A stretch of 64,000 nt of DNA from Nocardia lijiangensis NBRC 108240 (GCF_001613045.1 NZ_BDBP01000012.1:83032-147031), one strand, 5' to 3'; shown: positions 47,785-56,142, numbered from the stretch's first letter. Numbers and translations: made by a program. Notes: generated by a model not told the origin, from the sequence alone.

Positions 47785-49311
47785 GTGACCGACATCGACG
47801 TGATCATCGTGGGCGCCGGCCCGGCCGGGCTGACGCTGGCCGCCGAATTGAGCTTGGCCGGTGTGCGGCCGCTGGTGCTGGAGAAGCATCTGGAGCCCCG
47901 AGACGTCCCGAAGGCCAGCGGTATCGCCGGTCGGATCCTGGACGTGCTGCACTACCGCGGGATTCTGGATCGCTTCGAAGCGGCCAGCAGCGATCCGCAC
48001 GTGGCCGCCCGATTCCCTTTCGGCGGAACGCATGTCGACTTCACGCAGCTGGCTGATCCGCCGATGCGGGCGGTGCCGCTTCCGCAGCGGGAGATCGAAC
48101 GACTACTCGGTGAACGCGCCCGCGAACTCGGCGTCGAGATCCGCCGCGGACACGCGGTGGTCGGGGTGAGCCAGGACGAGGCCACAGTGACCGCAGAAGT
48201 GCACGGGCCGGACGGACCGTACCAGCTGACCGCCCGATACCTGGTGGGCTGCGACGGCGGGCGCAGCCGAATCCGCGACCTGGCGGGTATCGGGTTCCCC
48301 GGTACCACCTATCCGGAGGTCAACCGGGTCGCTCAGGTCTGCGTGGGCGATTCGGTCACCGTGCACGACAATGGCGACATCGATGTCCCAGGGCTGGGCC
48401 GGCTTCCCTTCGGGTTCAACCGAACCGACCGCGGCATGTTCGCGTTCGCCCCGAACCCGGGGGGTCTGTTCCTGCAAACCGTCGAGGACGACACCGCCGA
48501 CTACGACGATGACGAGCCGCTGACACTGACCGAGCTCGCGGACAGTGTGCGCCGTGTGATCGGCGTGGATCTGCCCATGTCGGATCCGAAGCGCCTGTCG
48601 CGCTTCACCTTCAAGGATCGGCAGGCCGAACGGTACCGGAACGGGCGGATCCTGCTGGCCGGCGACGCGGCGCATCTGCTGCCCGCCACCGGCACCGCGC
48701 TCAATGTCGGCATGATCGATTCGGTCAACCTGGCTTGGAAGCTGGCCGCCGACGTCCAGGGCTGGGCTCCGGCCGGACTGCTGGATACCTATCACGACGA
48801 ACGCCACTTCGCCGGTGCGCGGGCACGGCTGCAGACCCGGGCGCAGGTGGCGCTGCGGCGCGGACACGACGAGGCCGCGGACGCGCTGCGCGAGGTCTTC
48901 CAGGAATTGCTCAGCGACGAACCAGCTCTGCGCCGCATCGGAGCGCTGGTCGGCGGCACCGACATCCGCTACCCGATGCCCGGCGAGCACGCCCTGACCG
49001 GCGTCTTCGCAGCCGATCTCGCCCTGCACACCGACAAGGGCACGACGAGCGTCGCCGAACTCATGCACGCCGGACGGCCCGTATTCCTCGACCTGGCCGA
49101 CCGCCAGGAACTCCGCGAGATCGGCCGGGAATGGGCGCACCGCATCGACATTCGCACGGCCAAGACCGATGATCAACCGGCCGACGCCCTGCTGATCCGC
49201 CCGGACGGCCACATCGCCTGGGCCGCGACGATCGGCGAACCGGCCGATACCGCCGCACCCACGCTGCGCGAAGCGCTGTCGCACTGGTTCGGCGCAGCGG
49301 CCGTCGCGTAA
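47785..49311 (+). CDS. FAD-dependent aromatic-ring-hydroxylase-like monooxygenase
   Basis: Class A flavoprotein of 508 residues. The N-terminal FAD motif is DVIIVGAGPAGLTLAAELSL, then the DG motif LVGCDGGRSRIRDLAGIGFP. The second FAD motif is ILLAGDAAHLLPATGTALNV with GMIDSVNLAWKLAADV. The C-terminal thioredoxin-like domain (about 390-505) of phenol-hydroxylase/PgaE-type enzymes is present. Such enzymes hydroxylate phenols, polyketides or rifamycins. Start GTG. There is no strong ribosome site and no obvious pathway partners, so the substrate is open. Confidence 0.88.
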   Translation: MTDIDVIIVGAGPAGLTLAAELSLAGVRPLVLEKHLEPRDVPKASGIAGRILDVLHYRGILDRFEAASSDPHVAARFPFGGTHVDFTQLADPPMRAVPLPQREIERLLGERARELGVEIRRGHAVVGVSQDEATVTAEVHGPDGPYQLTARYLVGCDGGRSRIRDLAGIGFPGTTYPEVNRVAQVCVGDSVTVHDNGDIDVPGLGRLPFGFNRTDRGMFAFAPNPGGLFLQTVEDDTADYDDDEPLTLTELADSVRRVIGVDLPMSDPKRLSRFTFKDRQAERYRNGRILLAGDAAHLLPATGTALNVGMIDSVNLAWKLAADVQGWAPAGLLDTYHDERHFAGARARLQTRAQVALRRGHDEAADALREVFQELLSDEPALRRIGALVGGTDIRYPMPGEHALTGVFAADLALHTDKGTTSVAELMHAGRPVFLDLADRQELREIGREWAHRIDIRTAKTDDQPADALLIRPDGHIAWAATIGEPADTAAPTLREALSHWFGAAAVA

Positions 49312-49531
49312 TCCCGCGCGTCCCACCGCATGCGGCTCGACCAGTGGCAGTAGCGCCACGAGGATCGCGACGCCGGTCAGCGGAAGGAAGTCGAGGCCGA
49401 CCTGCGGAGAGGAGGATGCCCACCACCAGCAGCGGTGGGCTCCACCTCGGGTGCTGATCTCGCCGGCCCAGCAAGACCGTGAGCTCGCGCCTGCGGGTCT
49501 GCATCGCCTGCTGTCGGTCGGTCTCGGTCAA
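49290..49531 (-). pseudogene. Frameshifted two-helix membrane protein remnant
   Basis: From TTG 49531 the minus strand reads MTETDRQQAMQTRRRELTVL, continues LGRRDQHPRWSPPLLVVGIL, and ends LSA. One base later, in another frame, comes VGLDFLPLTGVAILVALLPL followed by VEPHAVGR. Joining the two frames restores a plausible hydrophobic hairpin, so a single-base insertion is likely. There is no stop near; the second frame runs into the convergent monooxygenase gene. Family not recognised. Confidence 0.3.
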
Positions 49532-49762
49532 TCCGCTTGCCTGCCAATGACGGTCGCGCTCGGAGCTGGCCGAATGGGATGGACTGGACAGCCGGTGGGC
49601 GCTGTGACATCTTGCTTGTGTTTGGAAAATTTGCATATCGTCGGCGCCAGGTAGGTCGGTGGAGCGCGTCGGCGTGCTCGTTCGGTTGCGAGCACGGCTG
49701 ACTGCTGACCGCAGGTGTATGGCTGTGTTTCGGGACCGGGCATGTCTCGAAAGGACAGACAC
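49312..49762. other. Remnant-rich intergenic stretch
   Basis: Apart from the frameshifted remnant, a lower-GC segment near 49600-49640 (TTTGGAAAATTTGCATAT) may be promoter DNA for the downstream ATC-hydrolase-like gene. Nothing else recognised. Confidence 0.35.
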
Positions 49763-50437
49763 ATGGACACCGACCATTTCGATCTCGCCGCTGGCGATTA
49801 CGTTCCCGATCCCGAACGAGATACGGCACTGATCGTCGACGCCTTCTTTGCCAGCATCGCGGCGACTGCGCGCGACCACGGTGTTGCCGACGATCCGACC
49901 GGTGAGCTGCGCATCCGCCTCACCGAACTGGAGGCGGCGAATGCCGACCGGATCGTCGACGAACCCGCGCGTTACAACCTTCGAATGACCCTCGCCCTGG
50001 TCGTCGCCTATCGTTTCCTCGCGCCGCGCATCGGCCGCGAGCCTGCCGTCAGCGCGGTGCGCCGGGCCCTGGTGGAGCCCACCGGATCGGCCGTGCAAGC
50101 TGGCGCCAGGGCGATGCTGGATGCGGCCGCCGATCCGTTCGCGGCCATGGCCGACGTATCCAAGTCACGCGAAAAACACGCGTTCGGAGCTGGTTTCGGC
50201 TTCGAACGCCCAGTCGATGACGATCACCAGTACCACGTGCACGTCGTGCGCTGCTTCTATCACGAGGTACTGGTAGCGCATTCGGCCGCCGAACTGACCC
50301 CGGCGATGTGCGCCTTCGACAGCAACTGGATAGCGGCCATCGATCCGGACAAGCACGGCTTCCGGTTCGACCGCGCCACCACGATCGGGCTCGGGGGCCG
50401 CCACTGCCCGTTCCACTTCGACCGAGTCTCTCAGTAG
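49763..50437 (+). CDS. L-2-amino-thiazoline-4-carboxylic acid hydrolase-like protein
   Basis: Cytoplasmic protein of 224 residues. The N-terminal half is helical (DTALIVDAFFASIAATARDH, GELRIRLTELEAANADRIVD). The C-terminal half carries the family pattern of Cys, Asp and His: VRCFYHEVLVAHSAAELTPA, MCAFDSNWIAAIDPDKHGF and GLGGRHCPFHFDR. This matches the ATC hydrolase family (PF14196), which opens the thiazoline ring in cysteine synthesis from ATC; many members have other substrates. AAAGGACAG precedes the ATG. Isolated in a remnant-rich area but itself intact. Confidence 0.72.
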   Translation: MDTDHFDLAAGDYVPDPERDTALIVDAFFASIAATARDHGVADDPTGELRIRLTELEAANADRIVDEPARYNLRMTLALVVAYRFLAPRIGREPAVSAVRRALVEPTGSAVQAGARAMLDAAADPFAAMADVSKSREKHAFGAGFGFERPVDDDHQYHVHVVRCFYHEVLVAHSAAELTPAMCAFDSNWIAAIDPDKHGFRFDRATTIGLGGRHCPFHFDRVSQ

Positions 50438-50604
50438 GCCCCTCGCGGCCATCCACCCATCTGCTGTGCGACGGCAGTCAAGCGAGTGGGTGGCCGCGGC
50501 GGGGTAGTGCGATAACCGGGCTTGGTGCTGGCGGCGACGCCGCCAGCGTGACCAGCCCCAGATGTGATCGGCGGGATTGAGCCGGGTCAGTACGAAAGCG
50601 ATTG

Positions 50605-51225
50605 TCAATACCTGTGGTTCGAGAGTTTTTCCAGCCAGGGATGGCCGGGGTGCACTCGTGATAGCCACCCGGACAGTCGGGATCGCCGTGATTGGTCCAT
50701 TGCGGGGAGCGCGTGTAGGAAGTCCGTCTCGTCTTTGGCTCGCCGGGCTTTCGCTTTGAACAGGAGTACGACCTCGGGGATCACGTAGGGGATGCCGTCG
50801 GCGGTGCGGAGAATCAGTTCGTCGTAGGGCAGGGTGATCGAGGCGTCGCGGCGGCACACCCATCGATCGCTGCGGTGTGGCTCGCGGAACACGTCGAGTC
50901 GATATAGCCCGGTCGCCGGTTCGCGCAGCCATGTCTGATGCTGGTTGTCCGCTTCCTCGGGGAACGGCCAGGCGTGCCCGTCGCCGACGACGTCCCATTC
51001 GTAGCCGGGGAACGCGTCCACCATTTCGGCGAATCGTGCACGCGGAACTCCGATTTCGAGATCGGAGTGGTCACGTCCGAGGCCGCCGACGAACAGATCC
51101 AGCGCCCACCCGGCTGCGACATACCAGCATGGCGGGGTGCTCGACAGCCGTTCGGCGGCTTCGGCGGGAGTCCATGCTTGCCAGAGCTGGTCGCATTCCT
51201 CGACGGACAGCGGGCGTCCGGCCAT
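50605..51225 (-). CDS. Nucleotidyltransferase-domain protein (aminoglycoside adenylyltransferase-like)
   Basis: Protein of 206 residues. The nucleotidyltransferase core is CWYVAAGWALDLFVGGLGRD followed by HSDLEIGVPRARFAEMV, with the acidic pair in SDLEI expected to bind metal. DVFREPHRSDRWVCRRDASI and PEVVLLFKAKARRAKDETDF continue the ANT(2'')/LinF-like pattern. It may adenylylate a small molecule such as an antibiotic; resistance is not proven. Start at MAGRPLSVEE, with AAGGAGG 10 nt upstream. That ribosome site lies within the last codons of an IS256 transposase remnant on the same strand. Confidence 0.78.
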   Translation of the reverse strand: MAGRPLSVEECDQLWQAWTPAEAAERLSSTPPCWYVAAGWALDLFVGGLGRDHSDLEIGVPRARFAEMVDAFPGYEWDVVGDGHAWPFPEEADNQHQTWLREPATGLYRLDVFREPHRSDRWVCRRDASITLPYDELILRTADGIPYVIPEVVLLFKAKARRAKDETDFLHALPAMDQSRRSRLSGWLSRVHPGHPWLEKLSNHRY

Positions 51226-51226
51226 C

Positions 51227-51380
51227 TCAGGCGGCCTCCTTCGCATCGGATGGGTCGACTGGTCGTTCCACGAGCTTGCCCCTTCTGGAAGACGGCTCCG
51301 GTGCGGACGAGAGCGACCAGGTGCGGGGCGTTGACAGCGCGCCAGCGAGCCTGAGCGGCCTCGATCAGCTTGAACGCCAT
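51227..51380 (-). pseudogene. IS256 transposase C-terminal remnant
   Basis: Reads MAFKLIEAAQARWRAVNAPH then LVALVRTGAVFQKG, the conserved C-terminus of actinobacterial IS256-family transposases. After a single-base frameshift it continues KLVERPVDPSDAKEAA and stop. The rest of the transposase is missing. It ends 1 bp before the nucleotidyltransferase start. Confidence 0.75.
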
Positions 51381-51464
51381 CGCGAGCCCGGCCGCGCGAG
51401 AGCCCGGCCCTCTTGCGATTGGTCCGGCCATCCTGAGCCAGACGCGCGGCCCGACAACCACACA

Positions 51465-51773
51465 CGGTGGCATCCCCATGCCGGCTACTGGACCTCTGCC
51501 TGTAATGATCCGACCGAGACCGATGCCGAGTTCGTCTCCTACATCCACCTATTCGTCAGCCAGATCTCCTGGCAGCGCCGCGCTGTAGACGACCTTCTGC
51601 GCGCCGTAGCCGACGACGCCACCGCGGGGGTCATGATCGCTGGTCTGTCCTTGGAGCGGATTCACCATCCCTACGACGGCGGCATGGATGTTCTGCTGCC
51701 CACTGCCGCCGAACGTGACGCGATCGCGCACCAGCATGCGCAGTGGCTTTCTCATCACCCTGAAGGTTTCTGA
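51465..51773 (+). pseudogene. DUF3885-like protein, C-terminal remnant
   Basis: Plus-strand frame with YWTSACNDPTETDAEFVSYI, HLFVSQISWQRRAVDDLLRA, VADDATAGVMIAGLSLERIH and HPYDGGMDVLLPTAAERDAI before the stop. This is the C-terminal half of the DUF3885 family. No start codon or N-terminal part is identifiable upstream, where the IS256 remnant lies. Probably truncated by the insertion. Confidence 0.6.
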
Positions 51774-51911
51774 GTTTGTCATCTATGACGGCTGTCCTCA
51801 GATCGCCCGCACATTGGGAAGCGTGACGGCGTCGAGGTCGGGCGTGGCGAAGTCGACGTTTCGCGAGGACACTGAGGACGAAGCGCCCAACTCGTCCCCA
51901 GGAGACATGCG

Positions 51912-52304
51912 ATGCCAACCAACGGGCCTTTCGGCATCGATCCGGAAGATTTCGAACGCGCACTGCGTGGGGCGGGAACCGAGCTCCGCGACCTGCTCGG
52001 GAAAGCCAGCGAATATCTGGATCGCGTAGATACCGCGAGCGTCGGTTCACTGGCGTCGCTGCTCGGTCAGTTCGTCCAACCGGAACGGCCACGTCCACCG
52101 AAACCCGAGGGTGAGACCACCGGTGAGACCGGCAGCGGGGTGTGGGCGATCTACAGCATCGACGACACCGGCGAGGCCAGCGTTGACCAGGTCTTTCCGA
52201 GCGAGCTCGAGGCCTTACGCGCGCATCGCGACAACACCGATGATCGCCGTCGGGTGCGGTTCCTGCCCTATGGGGTTCCGGTAAGTGTGTTGGATGTGCC
52301 CTGA
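51912..52304 (+). CDS. Hypothetical protein, 130 aa
   Basis: Begins MPTNGPFGIDPEDFERALRG after CAGGAG. The N-terminal amphipathic helices (GTELRDLLGKASEYLDRVDT, GSLASLLGQFVQP) and proline-rich linker (ERPRPPKPEGETTG) are followed by a beta-rich C-terminus (GVWAIYSIDDTGEASVDQVF, RRRVRFLPYGVPVSVLDVP). The latter resembles the C-terminal half of many actinobacterial mobile-element and Stp-type small proteins, but no named family. No membrane segment. Confidence 0.65.
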   Translation: MPTNGPFGIDPEDFERALRGAGTELRDLLGKASEYLDRVDTASVGSLASLLGQFVQPERPRPPKPEGETTGETGSGVWAIYSIDDTGEASVDQVFPSELEALRAHRDNTDDRRRVRFLPYGVPVSVLDVP

Positions 52305-52372
52305 CGGCGCTGTTCTTGGACACCTCGGCGCCCGGATGGGCGCGGTTGTGCCGCGGATTTCGCTGGTTGGGG

Positions 52373-52404
52373 TTGCATCCGGTACCTAAGTACAGGCTTA
52401 CCGT
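52373..52404 (+). promoter_or_regulatory. MerR-type promoter of the second metal cassette, predicted leaderless
   Basis: The -35 TTGCAT (52373-52378) and -10 TACCGT (52399-52404) are separated by 20 bp. The operator dyad CCgGTACctaaGTACaGG (52379-52396) fills the spacer. The expected transcription start is at 52411, the first ATG of the operon. Confidence 0.65.
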
Positions 52405-52410
52405 GGCGTC

Positions 52411-52761
52411 ATGACGATGATTACGCCTTCTTCCGGGGACCGGGTGCCGGACGCGTGCACCCTGCCCACCGCCGAGCGACCGGTCCGGGTCGCCGAGTTC
52501 GACCGCTTCTTCGCCGAGTCCGTGCAGCGTGCCGATCGGTTGGCGCGCACGCGGCTGGATCTGCTGCTGGCCGCCGACGCCGAACCGGCCGGCCGCGATC
52601 TGGCTGCCCGCGAGTCGGCCTGCTGCTCGTTCTTCGCCTTCACCTTCGATGCCACCGCCGCCGGGCCGGTGATGCGCATCGAGGTCCCCGATACCCAGGT
52701 CGAGGTCCTCGACGCGCTCGCGATGCGGGTGGACGCCGCGCTCGGCGGGGACCGGCGATGA
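52411..52761 (+). CDS. Hypothetical Cys-pair protein of the second MerR cassette
   Basis: Protein of 116 residues, MTMITPSSGDRVPDACTLPT at the N-terminus. The middle is helical (VRVAEFDRFFAESVQRADRL). A Cys pair lies in ARESACCSFFAFTFDATAAG, and the C-terminal part is beta-alpha (VMRIEVPDTQVEVLDALAMR). There is no signal peptide or membrane helix. Its ATG coincides with the predicted transcription start of a MerR-type promoter, and its stop overlaps the MerR ATG, so it belongs to a metal-responsive operon. Three cysteines suggest binding of a thiophilic metal, possibly as a chaperone. Not a named family. Confidence 0.65.
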   Translation: MTMITPSSGDRVPDACTLPTAERPVRVAEFDRFFAESVQRADRLARTRLDLLLAADAEPAGRDLAARESACCSFFAFTFDATAAGPVMRIEVPDTQVEVLDALAMRVDAALGGDRR

Positions 52762-53213
52762 CCGGGTTGCGCACCAGCCAGCTGGCCGCGGCCGCCGGGG
52801 TGAACACGCAGACGTTGCGCTACTACGAGCGCCGCGGGCTGCTCGCCGAACCGGACCGATCGTTGGGCGGGCATCGGCTGTATCCGGAGCAGGCGCTGAC
52901 GGTACTGCGGGTGATCAAGGCCGCCCAGCGACTCGGGTTCACCCTCGATGAGGTCGCCGACCTGCTCGATGGCACCCACTTCGGCGGCCGCCGTACCGAT
53001 TCCGGGTTGCAGGCCCGGGCGGCGGCGAAGCTGGCGGAGGTCGACGCCGAGCTCGCCGAGCTGACCGCGGTGCGCGACACCCTGCGTGCCGCGCTGGCGG
53101 CCGGCTGCGACGACCTGATCGCCTGCAGCGAAAGCCCCTGCTGCCCAGTGCCATTCACCGTCGACCACGACAGCGACCGCGTCACCGGCGCGGGAGGCGA
53201 CTGTGGCTGCTGA
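52758..53213 (+). CDS. MerR-family metal sensor
   Basis: Regulator of 151 residues. The HTH is LRTSQLAAAAGVNTQTLRYY with ERRGLLAEPDRSLGGHRLYP. The dimer helix ends in a Cys-rich loop AAGCDDLIACSESPCCPVPF (Cys 117, 123, 128, 129) and the tail GAGGDCGC. Unlike classical MerR it lacks a Cys near residue 80, so its metal is uncertain. The predicted dyad in the operon promoter is its probable site. ATGA overlap with the upstream gene, and the downstream membrane protein starts inside its end. Confidence 0.85.
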   Translation: MTGLRTSQLAAAAGVNTQTLRYYERRGLLAEPDRSLGGHRLYPEQALTVLRVIKAAQRLGFTLDEVADLLDGTHFGGRRTDSGLQARAAAKLAEVDAELAELTAVRDTLRAALAAGCDDLIACSESPCCPVPFTVDHDSDRVTGAGGDCGC

Positions 53214-53502
53214 ACCCGCCATCGGTTCGCGGCGCTGGTGGGCGCCGATCGGGCTGGGCGCTGCCATCTGCCTCGGCTGCTGCCTGGCTCCGATCCTGAT
53301 TGCGACCGGAGTCCTCGGCGGCGGGATCACTCTGCTGAGCCAGTCATGGCTGGAACCGCTCGGCTTCGCCCTTATCGCCGCCGGAGTCGCGGGACTGATC
53401 TGGTCACGCGCCCGCCGCACCGAATGCACCAGCGGGACAGGCTCATCCGCTGCCTGCACGGGCACATCATGTGGCTGCACCACCACTCCCACCACGCTCT
53501 GA
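53203..53502 (+). CDS. Mini MerT/MerC-like membrane protein
   Basis: Protein of 99 residues starting at GTG inside the MerR gene end. Two hydrophobic helices are present. The first, [20 protein letters not shown], carries a Cys pair as in the first helix of MerT (SCCLGP type). The second is [19 protein letters not shown]. The short C-terminal tail ([20 protein letters not shown]) has five Cys. It probably moves a thiophilic metal such as Hg(II) across the membrane to or from the Cys-pair protein, inferred from the motif and its MerR partner. Shorter than MerT (116 residues) and lacking its third helix. Confidence 0.65.
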   Translation: MAAEPAIGSRRWWAPIGLGAAICLGCCLAPILIATGVLGGGITLLSQSWLEPLGFALIAAGVAGLIWSRARRTECTSGTGSSAACTGTSCGCTTTPTTL

Positions 53503-53527
53503 GCAACGGTTCGTAGAGTCAACGGCC

Positions 53528-53863
53528 ATGACGGTATTGCATTCGATCCTGCTATTCGTCTTGGCCGCTGTCGCCGAGATCGGTGGCGCCTGGCTGGTCT
53601 GGCAAGGGGTGCGTGAGCACCGCGGCTGGGCCTGGATCGGCGCCGGTGTCATCGCGCTGGGGCTCTACGGATTCGTCGCCACCCTCCAACCCGACGCCCA
53701 CTTCGGTCGCATCCTCGCCGCCTACGGCGGCGTCTTCGTCGCGGGATCGCTGGCCTGGGGCATGGCCCTGGATGGATTCCGGCCCGACCGCTGGGACGTC
53801 ACCGGCGCTCTCATCTGCCTGCTCGGCGTCGCCGTCATCATGTACGCCCCACGAACCACCTGA
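53528..53863 (+). CDS. YnfA-family small membrane protein
   Basis: Integral membrane protein of 111 residues with four helices of the YnfA/UPF0060 family, which resembles small multidrug-resistance pumps. It has [60 protein letters not shown] and [16 protein letters not shown]. The conserved [15 protein letters not shown] and AAYGGVF motifs are present. ATG 25 bp after the preceding stop, so possibly part of the same operon. Transport function in the family is not settled. Confidence 0.88.
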   Translation: MTVLHSILLFVLAAVAEIGGAWLVWQGVREHRGWAWIGAGVIALGLYGFVATLQPDAHFGRILAAYGGVFVAGSLAWGMALDGFRPDRWDVTGALICLLGVAVIMYAPRTT

Positions 53864-54078
53864 TCGACACGACCGCCCGGCCACCGGCCGCTTGGCTGGC
53901 TGAGCAGATGAAAGTTGATGCAGGCCAGGTTCTTTCGTACAGCAAACAGGCCCAAACCCGCGCATCTGAGCTATGGCTGGGAACCTCCGCGAACCGTGAC
54001 AGGTGCCGCGGGTGAGGTCGAACTTCGGTGAGCCCGGTCGTCGCTACTTCGGCGGCGGCGCGCAGAAGCCGACAACTC

Positions 54079-55053
54079 TCAGGGTGACACTTCGTAGCAG
54101 GTGGCGATCGCCGCGGCGCGGTCGCGCAGGGAGGTGCGCAACCACTGCGGGGCAAGGGCTTCCGCGTTCGTGGCGAGCTGCCACAGCGCCCATTCGGCGT
54201 GTCTCGGATCTTGGAAGGTCACCTCCAGCCGCAGCCAGCCGTCTGCGTCGGTTTCTTCGGCGCAGACGGCCAGCACGGTGTCCACCAGTTCCTCCCGTAG
54301 TGCCGGGTTCACCCGTACCAGCATGGTGACTTGGTCGCCGCCGGTCCGGAACTGCGTGCTGCGTTCCTGCCACGCCCGATCCAGATCGACCCGGTCCGGT
54401 CGCTGTGCCGGTTCGGCGAGTTCCTCGGCGGCCAAGATCCGGGACAGCCGGTAGGTGCGGTCCGCGCCGGACCTCGTGGCCAGCAAGTAGCCTTGGCCGC
54501 GTGCGGTGACCAGGCCGATCGGGTCCACCGTGCGCCACTTCGGGGTCTGGTCCACCGCCGCGTACTTGATGCGCAGCTTGTGTCCGGCGAACACCGCGCG
54601 CCGGACCTCGGCCACTACGGTGTCGGGCACCTCCTCGGCGACCAGCCGGCGCGAGAGGAGGTCGGCCTCCGGGTCGATGAGCAATCGCTCGGCCGCGCCT
54701 GCCGCGGTGGCCCGATAGCTTTCGGGTAGTGCGTCGACCACCTTGCGCATGGCCGAAGCGAGCGCCGAGCCGAGGCCGAATGCCTGCGCGCCGCGCCGTG
54801 ATCCGGCGACCAGCAGGGCGAGCGCCTCATCGTGGTTCAGTCCGGTGAGTTCGGTCTGAAAACCGGGCAACAACGCGAAACCGCCGTGCCTGCCGCGTTC
54901 GGCGTAAACCGGGACACCGGCCGCGGACAGCGCCTCGATGTCGCGCAGCACGGTGCGCGTGGATACCTCCAGCTCGCGGGCCAGCGTGGTCGCGGACAGC
55001 TGACCGTGCTGGCGCAGCAGCAGCACCAGCGAGACCAACCGGTCGGCGCGCAT
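54079..55053 (-). CDS. WYL-domain transcriptional regulator (YafY type)
   Basis: Regulator of 324 residues. The N-terminal DeoR-like HTH is LVSLVLLLRQHGQLSATTLA followed by RELEVSTRTVLRDIEALSAA. The WYL domain (about 140-215) has IKYAAVDQTPKWRTVDPIGL and VTARGQGYLLATRSGADRTY. A WCX C-terminal domain follows. WYL proteins sense ligands or nucleic-acid signals. Divergent from the RidA-like gene, with a perfect dyad between, so that gene is its likely target. No strong ribosome site before the ATG. Confidence 0.9.
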   Translation of the reverse strand: MRADRLVSLVLLLRQHGQLSATTLARELEVSTRTVLRDIEALSAAGVPVYAERGRHGGFALLPGFQTELTGLNHDEALALLVAGSRRGAQAFGLGSALASAMRKVVDALPESYRATAAGAAERLLIDPEADLLSRRLVAEEVPDTVVAEVRRAVFAGHKLRIKYAAVDQTPKWRTVDPIGLVTARGQGYLLATRSGADRTYRLSRILAAEELAEPAQRPDRVDLDRAWQERSTQFRTGGDQVTMLVRVNPALREELVDTVLAVCAEETDADGWLRLEVTFQDPRHAEWALWQLATNAEALAPQWLRTSLRDRAAAIATCYEVSP

Positions 55054-55074
55054 ACGAAAAACTTAGCAGGAATA

Positions 55075-55093
55075 CACGACACAGGATGTCGTG
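55075..55093. promoter_or_regulatory. Inverted repeat CACGACA-N5-TGTCGTG
   Basis: Perfect 7-bp arms between the divergent WYL regulator and RidA-like gene. The natural candidate for the regulator site. Confidence 0.6.
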
Positions 55094-55115
55094 ATTCGCT
55101 GCGAGGCTTATCAGC

Positions 55116-55586
55116 ATGACAAACAAGATCGTGGCTACCGAGCCGATGGATGTACGCACTCTCGATGAATCGAATGGTGCTGAGGTGGCGATGGAGCGAA
55201 CGGCGGTCAACCCGTGGCCGTGGTCGGTGCAGATGGGGTACAACCAGGGCGAGATCGTCTCCGGGCACACCCGGACCCTGTACTGCGCCGGGCAGACCGC
55301 GATGAGCGGCGACGGCGAGCCCCAACACGCCAGCGACATGGCGGCGCAGTTGGCGCTGAGCCTCGACAACTTGGAGGCCATTCTCGGCGAGGCCAGCATG
55401 TCCCTCGCGAACCTCGTCCGGCTCAACGTCTACACCACCGACGTCGATCTGCTCTTCCAGCACTACGGCGTGCTTGCGTCGCGGTTGGGCGCCGCCGGGG
55501 TGGCACCGACCACCACGATGCTCGGGGTGACACGGCTGGCGATCCCCGTCCTGATGGTCGAGCTCGAGGGGACCGCCGTCGCGTGA
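55116..55586 (+). CDS. RidA/YjgF-family protein
   Basis: Cytoplasmic enamine/imine deaminase-like protein of 156 residues. It has ERTAVNPWPWSVQMGYNQGE, RTLYCAGQTAMSGDGEPQHA, LEAILGEASMSLANLVRLNV and PTTTMLGVTRLAIPVLMVEL. The RidA arginine that binds the carboxylate of enamines lies in LVRLNVYTTD. The N-terminus is about 25 residues longer than usual, so translation could begin at the second ATG (55191). Divergent from the WYL regulator. Confidence 0.88.
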   Translation: MTNKIVATEPMDVRTLDESNGAEVAMERTAVNPWPWSVQMGYNQGEIVSGHTRTLYCAGQTAMSGDGEPQHASDMAAQLALSLDNLEAILGEASMSLANLVRLNVYTTDVDLLFQHYGVLASRLGAAGVAPTTTMLGVTRLAIPVLMVELEGTAVA

Positions 55587-55665
55587 CGCGACCTCGCCGC
55601 CTCCGGCAGGGCATCCGGTTGAACCGGCACAAGTAGTTGGTAGGTAGGTGATTTCAGTGTTGAGA

Positions 55666-56142
55666 ATGGTGACGATCGGTGTCTACGGCTTCACGGTCGG
55701 AGCCTTCTTCGACAAGCTCACCGGCGAGGGCGTGGGGTTGCTGCTCGACCTCCGCCAGCGCCGCGGCGTCCGTGGCCCCGACTACTCCTGGGCGAACTCG
55801 GCGCGGCTCCAGCGCGCACTCGCCGCGGCGGACATCGGCTACCGGCACGTGAAGGAGCTGGCGCCGACGACCGAGCTGCGTCGGCTCCAGTACCGCGAGG
55901 ACGACCGCCAGGGCGTGGGCAAGCGCAACCGCATCGCGCTGGCGCCCGAGTACGCCGAGCGCTACACCCGCGAAATCCTCGACCCCTTCGACCTCGGCGC
56001 GCTCGTGGCCGAGCTTCCGAGCGACTCGGCGACCGCCCTTTTCTGTGTCGAGCGCGATCCGGAGGCGTGCCACCGCTCGCTCGTGGCCGAGCGCCTGCGC
56101 GCCGAGCATGGCCTGCCGGTCACGAACCTTCGCCCGGGCTGA
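55666..56142 (+). CDS. DUF488 family protein
   Basis: Protein of about 158 residues with the DUF488 hallmarks. TIGVYGFTVGAFFDKL comes at the start, then LLLDLRQRRGVRGPDYSWAN and LALVAELPSDSATALFCVER in substance. The conserved C-terminal CVERDPEACHRSLVAERLRA has the invariant Cys and His. The family is unassigned, possibly nucleic-acid or SAM related. The exact start is uncertain among GTG 55648, GTG 55657 and ATG 55666. The ATG is used because it begins the conserved strand. Confidence 0.82.
   Translation: MVTIGVYGFTVGAFFDKLTGEGVGLLLDLRQRRGVRGPDYSWANSARLQRALAAADIGYRHVKELAPTTELRRLQYREDDRQGVGKRNRIALAPEYAERYTREILDPFDLGALVAELPSDSATALFCVERDPEACHRSLVAERLRAEHGLPVTNLRPG

Noticed and set aside
48103..49359. 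418-codon minus-strand frame under the aromatic monooxygenase
   Set aside because: Off-frame shadow of a well-supported flavoprotein; only its extreme end may be part of the frameshifted membrane remnant.
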